Part shown: piece by piece, positions 36,296-44,478 of the stretch
How positions within the stretch are numbered: position 1 is the first letter of the stretch
Layout of the letters: each line of letters starts with the position of its first letter
DNA from: a virus
DNA length: 64,000 nt
Strand: one strand, 5' to 3'
Virus record (IMG/VR): IMGVR_UViG_3300042261_002391
Coordinates: 24,469-88,468 of that record
Translations under genes and position numbers: made by a program
Notes under the pieces: generated by a model
What the model saw: only the letters and a program-made list of their open reading frames with translations
Databases searched by the model: none
What the model was told of the DNA's origin: nothing

Positions 36296-39052
36296 TTATG
36301 TGGTTACATCAACAATTTTTATTGTATTATCACTACCATCAATATATTTTAGCTTAATTGTACCTGTAGATGTTTTAATAATTTCCTTAGAATAGTCGGC
36401 AAAGATATGTGTTGCACTTGAAAAATCAATTCCGACAAAATTAATATTACCAAATATCATATTTTGTTGAAATGTCACTCCCGATATTGGTATATTAAAA
36501 TATGAAACCAAATGACCGAAAGTATTTAAATTACTACCACTTGATAATGTGATATCTATACAACTATCTCCAAATATATTATTAAAACAATTATCATTCA
36601 AATGGATGCTATTGCAAGCAACTCCAAATATGTTTGAATCACACGTAATGCTCAAAAAATTACCATTACAATGATTGCCAAATACATTATTAGTGCAATT
36701 CTCACCAATATTGTTATACATACATTTATTACCTAAAATAATTGAGTTACAATGACTGCCAAAATTGTTTTCCACACAATTAAAACCTAAAACTGTTGAG
36801 GTAACTCCTGATGAAAATACATTTGATATATTAGCAGCACCTAAAGTACAATTATTTAACCCAAATCCCGATGTATTTATTTGACAATCATCGCCAAAAG
36901 TGTTTGAGGTACACTCATCGCCAAAAGTGTTTGTGGAATTATTTGAATCAAAACGATTAAAGCCACAAGTATTGCCAAAAGTGTTCGCATAACAGTTATA
37001 GCCAAAAATGTTCCCATAACAAGTATTGCCAAAAATATTTTCATTACAACCATCACCAAAAATATTTGAATGACAACTATTACCAAAAGTATTTGAACCA
37101 CAATTATCACTAAAAATATTTGAATAACAACTATTGCCAAAAAAATTCACTGAGCAACTATTGTTAAAAGTATTTGAATAACAGCTATCGCCAAAAGTGT
37201 TTCCATAACAAGTATTGCCAAAAATATTTAAATAACAACCTACGCCAAAAGTGTTTCCATAACAAGTATTGCCAAAAATATTTAAATAACAACCTACGCC
37301 TAAAGTGTTTGAGCTACAATTATTGCCAAAAATATTTTCACTACAACCATCAGCTAAAATATTTCCACTACAGTTAATGCCAAATCTGTTATTATAAGAG
37401 CCACCGCTTAAAGTGTTTAACCTACAAATATCACTAAAAATGTTTTCATTACAACCATTAGCTAAATTATTGGTATTACAGTTATCACCCAAAATATTTG
37501 AATAAGAACCACTAAATACATTATCATAACAACCATAACCCAAAGTATTGTTATAACATATATTATTAAAAATATTATTATAAGAATAACTTCCAAATTT
37601 ATTGTAATAACAATTATATGTTAAAGTATTATTATTACAATTATCAGCAAAAGTATTGTTAGCACACACACTATATAACGTGTTTGAATAACATCCATCA
37701 CCAAAAGTATTATTTACAGAATTATTACCTAAAAAATTTGACTGGCAACCACCATTAAAAATATTTGAAGAGCAATTATTTCCAAACGTGCATAAACTAA
37801 AATTTTTTCCTAAAATATTAAAATTACATGACTTACCAAAAACATTTGACTGACAATAATCACCAAAAACATTCGAGGCAAATTCCCTTCCAATAATATT
37901 ATTATCACACCCATTACCAAAAGTATTTGAGTCACAGTTTATACCAAATATATTACGAGTACAATTATTACCAAAAGTGTTTGATGTAAATAAATCGGAA
38001 ATAGTATTTAGCTGAAAATCAGCCCCATATTTATTATTAGTAATTGAAGAGAATTGGCTATCAATATTACTATTAGATAAATAAAATACGTTATTTTGTA
38101 ATATCGATGGGATGTACCCTGTTTGGCTATTTACGCCATTAATTATTGAATCGAAAATATTATTCTTAACTAATAATTCATATGTATTATACTCATCAAA
38201 ACCTTGAAACGTTAAACAGTCAATATAGTTCGAATAACCATCAGAATAAGACATATAGCTCCAATATTGTGTTATATTGTAGTCAACAATTTTTGCCCAA
38301 GATGTATCATCTGTGACATCATTTAAATTATCATCAATTACACTAAGATAAACACCACCTGTAGAACCTGTTACTTGTACATAAGTATTTACGCTGTATG
38401 CAGTCCCACCACTCCACTGAGGATATCCATTAGTATCTTCAGTAAACAAATATCTTCTGAATTTAACATTTCTAAAGTCATACCCTAAGCTATTATTGTT
38501 TTTTACGTCATGTCTTTTATATATAACACCCTTAAAATCAGGTATTAATGTAACATTAGTTAAATCAGGATTTAAAGCTGTGCCACCAGCATTTTCAGCA
38601 GTCGCAAAACCATAATCTAGCATCCAATTGTTTGGATTCCAGTCGTAATAAATTATATCTTGTGGATATTGTTGTGAATATGCTTGTGGATAGAATTCGC
38701 TAATTGTACTTGCTTTAATAATTAGCGGTTCTAAGTTCCCAACATTAATATCATCAAGTCTATCGTAACCATCAAACATATAATGAACAGTTCTATAATC
38801 ATTTATTCTATAGAAAGTATTGGGTGTTAATCCGGAGGTAGTTGTTAAACCAGTTAATTGATTATAAGTTAAATTAATCACACCTGCAGTATTACCACTG
38901 ATTTCAACAAAATATCCTTCACCATTGAGATAGGTGTCTGGGTCTTGTGATAGTGTAGTATTTATTGGTGATGATGATACATAAACATCGCCAGTTCTAA
39001 GATAATTTCTATAATCGGAAACTGAAAGTTTATCTAGTTCTTGTGTTGCCAT
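36296..39052 (-). CDS. Virion-type protein with about 50 nonapeptide repeats (predicted beta-helix)
   Basis: 918 residues. The N-terminal region contains INLTYNQLTGLTTTSGLTPN followed by TFYRINDYRTVHYMFDGY, a segment typical of Bacteroidota phage tail-fibre or surface proteins. Residues about 345-840 are an array of 9-residue units of the form N-x-F-G-x-x-C-x-x. Regular stacking predicts a beta-solenoid with a ladder of Cys and Asn. The C-terminus is non-repetitive. Late-type promoter at 39070. A tail fibre or host-binding role is likely but unproven. Confidence 0.75.
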   Translation of the reverse strand: MATQELDKLSVSDYRNYLRTGDVYVSSSPINTTLSQDPDTYLNGEGYFVEISGNTAGVINLTYNQLTGLTTTSGLTPNTFYRINDYRTVHYMFDGYDRLDDINVGNLEPLIIKASTISEFYPQAYSQQYPQDIIYYDWNPNNWMLDYGFATAENAGGTALNPDLTNVTLIPDFKGVIYKRHDVKNNNSLGYDFRNVKFRRYLFTEDTNGYPQWSGGTAYSVNTYVQVTGSTGGVYLSVIDDNLNDVTDDTSWAKIVDYNITQYWSYMSYSDGYSNYIDCLTFQGFDEYNTYELLVKNNIFDSIINGVNSQTGYIPSILQNNVFYLSNSNIDSQFSSITNNKYGADFQLNTISDLFTSNTFGNNCTRNIFGINCDSNTFGNGCDNNIIGREFASNVFGDYCQSNVFGKSCNFNILGKNFSLCTFGNNCSSNIFNGGCQSNFLGNNSVNNTFGDGCYSNTLYSVCANNTFADNCNNNTLTYNCYYNKFGSYSYNNIFNNICYNNTLGYGCYDNVFSGSYSNILGDNCNTNNLANGCNENIFSDICRLNTLSGGSYNNRFGINCSGNILADGCSENIFGNNCSSNTLGVGCYLNIFGNTCYGNTFGVGCYLNIFGNTCYGNTFGDSCYSNTFNNSCSVNFFGNSCYSNIFSDNCGSNTFGNSCHSNIFGDGCNENIFGNTCYGNIFGYNCYANTFGNTCGFNRFDSNNSTNTFGDECTSNTFGDDCQINTSGFGLNNCTLGAANISNVFSSGVTSTVLGFNCVENNFGSHCNSIILGNKCMYNNIGENCTNNVFGNHCNGNFLSITCDSNIFGVACNSIHLNDNCFNNIFGDSCIDITLSSGSNLNTFGHLVSYFNIPISGVTFQQNMIFGNINFVGIDFSSATHIFADYSKEIIKTSTGTIKLKYIDGSDNTIKIVDVTT
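37201..37308 (-). repeat. Exact 54-bp tandem duplication inside the repeat gene
   Basis: Two adjacent copies of a 54-bp unit (18 codons, two nonapeptides) are essentially identical, so the array expanded recently here. Confidence 0.85.
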
Positions 39053-39069
39053 ATTAATTTCTAGTTTAA

Positions 39070-39078
39070 TATAAATAC
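39070..39078 (-). promoter_or_regulatory. Late-type GTATTTATA box
   Basis: Minus strand, 18 bp before the ATG at 39052; flanked by TAGTTTAATA / TATTAACTA arms. Confidence 0.6.
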
Positions 39079-39130
39079 AAAATATTAACTAAATAACTAT
39101 AATATTATATACAAATCAAGAACATAAAAA

Positions 39131-39156
39131 AAAGGCTGTCCATTTGGACAGCCTTT
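39131..39156 (-). terminator. Terminator of the vWA gene
   Basis: AAAGGCTGTCC/GGACAGCCTTT stem, 4-nt loop, T run on the minus strand. Confidence 0.9.
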
Positions 39157-39175
39157 AATATTATAGAATTATGAA

Positions 39176-41449
39176 TTAAATCTTTTCTTCTTTTTCGCAC
39201 ATGTCGAAAGTGAAATCAACAGATTGTCCGTCAAGAGTGAGTGTTAATTTATTTTCGTCAAAACTCTTGAACTCGGTGAACCATTTTTTCGATAAGATAA
39301 GAGCAAATTTAATTTCAGCAATTTCTTGCATAATTTTTCTCTTTTGCTTATTCAAAATGTTCGATTTTGTTTCGAGATATGTTTTTAACACACCCTTTTG
39401 CTGTTCTTCAGATAATGTTTTGTAAATATCAGATTCGGTCTGTGCAACGTATTTATTAATCGCATCAGCCATAACCAATTCATTAATCTTCAAAGGAGCA
39501 CCGGATTTAATTTTAGCTACAACATCTTCGACTTTAGGAAGTGATGATAATCCTTTAATCTTCGTAGCAAGATTTACTGACATGTAGAAGTCGGTTGATT
39601 CAGCAGAAGTTACTTTTGGTGCGAAACCATTGAAATCTGTGATACCAATTTCTTTTAACCAATCAGCACATTCCTGACCAAGTAATTCGACGAACGATTG
39701 ACTTGTTTTTGGGTAAAGTGATTTCCGATAATAATCGTAAACCTTTTTATCACCTTGCAATTTAACGAGTTTCCATTCTAATTTGGCAAGTTCAACAGCA
39801 CTAATTGATTTAATCATACCTTTATTAACAATTGGTAATGATTTCAAATCAATTACAATAATGTTTGGTGCAGATGTTACATGAGATTCTTTAGTGTAAA
39901 ATGCCACAACCGAATACTTAACATTGTTTTTGTCCAAAATGTCAATCAATTCACTAGAATACGATACCGGGATTTTGTCAACATTTACAATACCGTCTTT
40001 TACCAAAGTGAACGTATTGTATTTGAATGTAGCTACCTTATCAATGCCGTACTTATTTTTAGGTAAAATTCCTTCACCTTCAATGTAAATACGAACACTC
40101 AAATTAGCACGTTCTTCGTTCCAAACTAAGTCAGTTAATGGATAACCTCTTTCAGGATTACTGTTAACAAATTTAATGTCAACTTTCTTTTCTTCTAATT
40201 CTTTCAAGATTGCTGATGCTTCATCAACACTTTTAGCTTCGGCAAGTCTTTGTTTATCGGCATCTGTTAAAGTACTACCAACAGCAACTTTTTTCCGTCC
40301 AATACGATTGTACTGGAAATCTTCATGATTAGGATAGAACAAACAACCTTCAAGGCTACCCAAATCACCGATAAGATTCATCAAGCAATAAGCATTGTCC
40401 GGAACTGGAACAATAGTTTCACGACTTCCGTTAGGGAAACGTTTAGAAACGTCGGTGATACAATCCTTAATTGCAGATTTGAATGAATTCAGTTTTTGTT
40501 TACCAAAAGCATTTGCAAGCATTTTGTAATAGTAATTATCACCCAATGCATAGAAGATTTTTTCGGCTTCATCATTCAATAATTTGTCAGCCAAAACATA
40601 GATACCCGCATACAATGAAGTATCAGTAAGTTGTTCAGAATCACCGACAGCATTTGGTGAGAAGAAGTATACTTCTTCAACATCAGCACCGACCATAATC
40701 TTACTGTCAACAATATTATACAACAATACGCTGCCGTTTGAAACGCTAAATGCAAAGTCATACAAATACTTGTCAGTAATCTCAACCAACGTTTTCTTTC
40801 CACTACGGAATGTTGATGAGATTTTTGCATTGAACACTGGTTCGAAATCATCAAACCCATCACAACTTACTTTCTCACCACCGAGAATCGATGCCATTTC
40901 AGTAATCCTGCGTGAATCAGCATAATAACCATATTCAACAAAAGTTGAAGCGGTAATGTCATTTTCAAGTGATTTTAATGCTTTAGTTACATCACCCCAA
41001 GGACAGTCATTGTTGTAACCATCAGTAAGGAAAATCATTGAAAATACGCTGTCTGGTCTGTTTTTCTTAATTCGTTGAACTAATTCACCAACCAATTCAA
41101 GTGGTTTTAAGAATGCTGTTAACCCAACAGGACGAAGCCATTTGTCGATTGCATCATTTAAATCACTAAGTGTTTTTAATGATTTTACTTCAACCTCTTC
41201 TTTCAAAATACCAGCATCCCTACTGCCCGAAAACCAAACAATAGAAATAGTATCGCCATCTTTCATGATGTTCGATAGTTTGTTCTTAAGCTGTGTTCTG
41301 ATGTGTTGAAGTTCGTAAGACATTGACCCTGATACGTCAACTACGAAGATGTGATTAGTTTTTTTTGGAAGTTCCACAACTACTTCATTATTTACTTTTT
41401 GCGAAACAAGGAAATAGTTTTCATCAATTTTTACATTTTGTTTTCTCAT
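39176..41449 (-). CDS. Large von Willebrand factor A (vWA) domain protein
   Basis: 757 residues. The vWA domain spans about 30-230 with an intact MIDAS: DVSGSMS, then a Thr in PVGLTAF and FLTDGYNND. It should bind a partner through a divalent metal. The remaining 500 residues are not recognised and contain helical stretches. Preceded by both an ECF-type (41505) and a host-type (41566) promoter. A second vWA protein (47278) and a GHKL ATPase (41676) are close by. Confidence 0.85.
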   Translation of the reverse strand: MRKQNVKIDENYFLVSQKVNNEVVVELPKKTNHIFVVDVSGSMSYELQHIRTQLKNKLSNIMKDGDTISIVWFSGSRDAGILKEEVEVKSLKTLSDLNDAIDKWLRPVGLTAFLKPLELVGELVQRIKKNRPDSVFSMIFLTDGYNNDCPWGDVTKALKSLENDITASTFVEYGYYADSRRITEMASILGGEKVSCDGFDDFEPVFNAKISSTFRSGKKTLVEITDKYLYDFAFSVSNGSVLLYNIVDSKIMVGADVEEVYFFSPNAVGDSEQLTDTSLYAGIYVLADKLLNDEAEKIFYALGDNYYYKMLANAFGKQKLNSFKSAIKDCITDVSKRFPNGSRETIVPVPDNAYCLMNLIGDLGSLEGCLFYPNHEDFQYNRIGRKKVAVGSTLTDADKQRLAEAKSVDEASAILKELEEKKVDIKFVNSNPERGYPLTDLVWNEERANLSVRIYIEGEGILPKNKYGIDKVATFKYNTFTLVKDGIVNVDKIPVSYSSELIDILDKNNVKYSVVAFYTKESHVTSAPNIIVIDLKSLPIVNKGMIKSISAVELAKLEWKLVKLQGDKKVYDYYRKSLYPKTSQSFVELLGQECADWLKEIGITDFNGFAPKVTSAESTDFYMSVNLATKIKGLSSLPKVEDVVAKIKSGAPLKINELVMADAINKYVAQTESDIYKTLSEEQQKGVLKTYLETKSNILNKQKRKIMQEIAEIKFALILSKKWFTEFKSFDENKLTLTLDGQSVDFTFDMCEKEEKI

Positions 41450-41504
41450 ACAATGAAATTTTATTACAGTTATTTATTATTTTCAGTTTTTATTATTTAC
41501 AGTC

Positions 41505-41533
41505 TTATACGTTACAGTTTTTAAAATGTTACA
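41505..41533 (-). promoter_or_regulatory. ECF-type promoter
   Basis: TGTAACA, 15 nt, CGTATAAG on the minus strand, upstream of the large vWA gene. Confidence 0.7.
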
Positions 41534-41565
41534 TATTTGCATCAAAAACTTACTTTATTAAGACA

Positions 41566-41595
41566 CAAATATAATACAATATAATTAAATTACAA
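41566..41595 (-). promoter_or_regulatory. Host-type promoter (TTG-N19-TATATTTG)
   Basis: Perfect TAnnTTTG; second promoter for the vWA gene. Confidence 0.7.
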
Positions 41596-41627
41596 TATAG
41601 TTTTTTACTAAATACTATAAAATAAAT

Positions 41628-41664
41628 AAAAATCTCCTAAATTATATCAATTCAGGAGATTTTT
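41628..41664. terminator. Bidirectional terminator
   Basis: AAAAATCTCCT/AGGAGATTTTT stem, 15-nt loop, just after the GHKL gene. Confidence 0.85.
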
Positions 41665-41675
41665 ATTTAAAATGT

Positions 41676-43265
41676 TTATATGAACTTATTCATTAATTTT
41701 CTCAATGAATCACTCATCGATAAATGATATTCATCAATCATTGCAACCATATTATTATCATCAAAATTATCTCTTGCCAATGCCATTCCAACAAATAATT
41801 TATTAACAACCCCAACAACGTCACCATTCCCAGACTTAGCATATTTAGCCAAAAACTCTTTCCAAAAAACATGTGACGAATTCCAATATATTACATGTTT
41901 ACCACTTTCTCTACCAAAACTACAAACCGGGTCACCTTCACCCATTTCTCTCGTTTCCCATCTAACAAATTCTCTACTACCATTTTGACTTGGGTGAACC
42001 TCTTTCCGATTTCTAGGACCTGTATTTTCATTGTGTTTTTCAGGTTTAGATTTTTCACCACCAACTTTATTATTTTTCCCCGCTAATTTTAATAATTTAG
42101 TATCGTTAATTTCTTTAAAACTACCATCCATAGTTTCGTTTACATTTTTATCGTCAATGTTAACATCTTTTTCAAGTCTTTTCAAAGTTAATGCAGATTT
42201 TGCATAAATCGAAACATATGATGATAGCTTATCCATGAACCCTTGGTCTATAGTAGTTTTATCTTTTTCTGTGATAACTTTTAAAAAGGATGAACCGAAA
42301 ATATAATCATCATTTCCATCAATAAACAACTCAAATCTAAATCCGTTTAAATAACCATCACCTTTTGTAAAAGTTCCCAAACACAAACCTTCACCAACTA
42401 ATCTGTAATTTCTATAAATATATATTCCATTATTAGCAGCATTTCTACCGATTGATTCCGAAAATTTACCGGATTGACTCTCTAAATAATATGCATTAAA
42501 TCTGTAGGTTTTATTTTTATATTCGAAAGTTTCATTAAATTCACTCATTAATTTTGACCAATTTTCATTTCTATACATTGGGTCAAATGGTTTTACCAGA
42601 CAACCATTAACGAAAATATTGACTTTATTTTCCTCAATGATATATTTATAATTTAAACCAAATTTTTTAATCAAAGTGTCTTTAAAATTAGTAACATTTG
42701 TTGTATTACTAGCTCTATCGATATTTGAAATTTCAACAATCGTACCTGTTTCGGAACTTGTTTTAGTTTTAAACTTTTCATATTCCTCATCAGAACCTTC
42801 ACCAATAGTAGCCGACCAAATATTGTTATCAATCATATAATCATAATCAAATACTGCAATAAGAAATGGTGAATTCAATTCTTTAGTCTTAATAACTAAT
42901 TTCCTACCGATAGATAAAAAGGCTGTCTTTAAACCAGTTCCATAACATCCAAGGTCAATACTTGAGTCCTTAGACCCAATTGAGCCTAATTTCAATGCTT
43001 CATGTAGAATATTAAAATCCATTCCACACCCATCATCAATAATAGTAATATTGCTTTCAGGTTTTAACTCTTTATCTGCTAATTTAAAATTAATATTAAC
43101 CCATACATTTTTTGAATTTACGTCGGTTTCTAATGAATTATCAACAATATCAGCAATTGCTGTATAATTATTATAACCTGAATTTCTCATAGTTGATAAA
43201 TAACCAACATTTGGCAGAATGCCCACATTCTGAATCGAGTCAGAATTTTTAAAATAATTTTCCAT
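41676..43265 (-). CDS. GHKL (Bergerat-fold) ATPase, MORC/Hsp90-like
   Basis: 529 residues. N-box AIADIVDNSLE near 35-45, G1 box IIDDGCGMD near 75, and G2 LGCYGTGLKTA near 105-115 mark a GHKL ATP-binding domain. A transducer-like middle and a C-terminal domain with FVRWETREMGEGDP follow. Such ATPases work as ATP-driven clamps. No topoisomerase or kinase domain follows, so MORC-like is the best fit. Host-type promoter at 43360-43390. Confidence 0.85.
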   Translation of the reverse strand: MENYFKNSDSIQNVGILPNVGYLSTMRNSGYNNYTAIADIVDNSLETDVNSKNVWVNINFKLADKELKPESNITIIDDGCGMDFNILHEALKLGSIGSKDSSIDLGCYGTGLKTAFLSIGRKLVIKTKELNSPFLIAVFDYDYMIDNNIWSATIGEGSDEEYEKFKTKTSSETGTIVEISNIDRASNTTNVTNFKDTLIKKFGLNYKYIIEENKVNIFVNGCLVKPFDPMYRNENWSKLMSEFNETFEYKNKTYRFNAYYLESQSGKFSESIGRNAANNGIYIYRNYRLVGEGLCLGTFTKGDGYLNGFRFELFIDGNDDYIFGSSFLKVITEKDKTTIDQGFMDKLSSYVSIYAKSALTLKRLEKDVNIDDKNVNETMDGSFKEINDTKLLKLAGKNNKVGGEKSKPEKHNENTGPRNRKEVHPSQNGSREFVRWETREMGEGDPVCSFGRESGKHVIYWNSSHVFWKEFLAKYAKSGNGDVVGVVNKLFVGMALARDNFDDNNMVAMIDEYHLSMSDSLRKLMNKFI

Positions 43266-43359
43266 TTCATTTGTTTTTTATTAATACGATATATTCATTT
43301 TTATATACCATATCTAATTATTATTTATTTGAATCAATTAATTACTAATTAATTCACGA

Positions 43360-43390
43360 CAAACATATAAACTTAATTTCATTTACACAA
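43360..43390 (-). promoter_or_regulatory. Host-type promoter (TTG-N20-TATGTTTG)
   Basis: Perfect TAnnTTTG. Its upstream half lies in the 3' end of the endonuclease gene at 43383. Confidence 0.75.
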
Positions 43391-44411
43391 GTATTTTTAA
43401 AAATTCGTCATAATTTTCATCTAAAATTAAAACATACACATATCCACACGCCTCAACAGATTTTCTTTTTGCATTAATTTTATCCCATCCACCTTGTCGT
43501 TTTAACCAATATGCTGATTTAATTTCAATGATATTATTATTATACTTAAAATCAGGTAAATGCCATTTTCCATATTGACTATCTAAATATTTGAATGTTG
43601 GCGAATTATTAATATCATCAATAATACTAATATTCTCACAATATTCAAGGAAACGAAACTCATGTAATGATTGATAATATAATTTAGTGTTTTTATATTG
43701 TTTAATCATATGATTAGTAATTGGGTTCTCATTGTATTTACACATATTTTGTGATGCTAATTCTTTAAATTCATCAGTTTTTGAATAATGAGTCACACCA
43801 TAATTTTTTAATATCGAATCTTTTTGTTTTTCTTTAACATATGTTAACGATTGGGGATATTTAACACCATACTTATTTAAATTATTAGTGATTCTTTTAT
43901 TAACTAAAGCCTTAGACTGCATACAATACTCAACGTCATAATTATTTTTCAATGTGTTTTTTGATTTTTCCTTTACTTCTTCTAATTGAAAAACATTTTC
44001 TACTTGGTATTTGCTAATAACAGTATCTTTTACTTTCGATTGATTCCAATGTGATGGCTCTGCAATCTCAGAACATTTATGTGAACAGTATTTTCTAGGC
44101 TTTCCTCGATAAAATTCCACATCATTATCACAATTAGGATTCTGACATTTCGGGTGACTATGTTTTTCAACATAATTTAATTCTTGCCACTCATATTTAT
44201 TGTGTCCAATTGCATATTTTGAAAATTTGCCCCTATTAAAATTCGGTCGTTCATCACAATATCCGCATTGACATTTAGGCTCGATTTCATTTAAAACAGT
44301 TAGCACATAATAATCAGCAGTTGACATATTATGTACGTCACGTATATGATTAGTTAAATCACCGCCTAAATTGTTTTTAAATTCCTTTCCACAAATTTCA
44401 CATTTAATCAT
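43383..44411 (-). CDS. Homing-type endonuclease with zinc fingers and PD-(D/E)xK domain
   Basis: 342 residues from the ATG at 44411, which follows GGAGGA and the T-run of the hairpin at 44418-44450. Zinc fingers (CEICGKEF, CQCGYC, CQNPNCDN), then repeats of the form KYxVxNVFQxxEVKEK that recall NUMOD-type DNA-binding repeats. The C-terminal nuclease has WHLPDFKYNNNIIEIKSAYW. It sits between NrdJ and the GHKL gene, a common homing target area. Confidence 0.85.
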   Translation of the reverse strand: MIKCEICGKEFKNNLGGDLTNHIRDVHNMSTADYYVLTVLNEIEPKCQCGYCDERPNFNRGKFSKYAIGHNKYEWQELNYVEKHSHPKCQNPNCDNDVEFYRGKPRKYCSHKCSEIAEPSHWNQSKVKDTVISKYQVENVFQLEEVKEKSKNTLKNNYDVEYCMQSKALVNKRITNNLNKYGVKYPQSLTYVKEKQKDSILKNYGVTHYSKTDEFKELASQNMCKYNENPITNHMIKQYKNTKLYYQSLHEFRFLEYCENISIIDDINNSPTFKYLDSQYGKWHLPDFKYNNNIIEIKSAYWLKRQGGWDKINAKRKSVEACGYVYVLILDENYDEFLKILV

Positions 44412-44450
44412 AAAAAAATCCTCCAGCATTTAATATAAATAGTGGAGGAT
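44412..44450 (-). terminator. NrdJ terminator with a late-type promoter in its loop
   Basis: ATCCTCCA (44418-44425) pairs with TGGAGGAT (44443-44450), followed by seven T on the minus strand. The 17-nt loop contains CTATTTATA (44434-44442), and the next gene's ATG (44411) follows the T run at once. Confidence 0.7.
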
Positions 44451-44478
44451 GATTGAAAAGTATATGATGTGGGAATTC

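Noticed and set aside
36296-39052. CRISPR-like repeat array
   Set aside because: The DNA repeats keep one reading frame with a 27-bp period and encode nonapeptides; there are no spacers.
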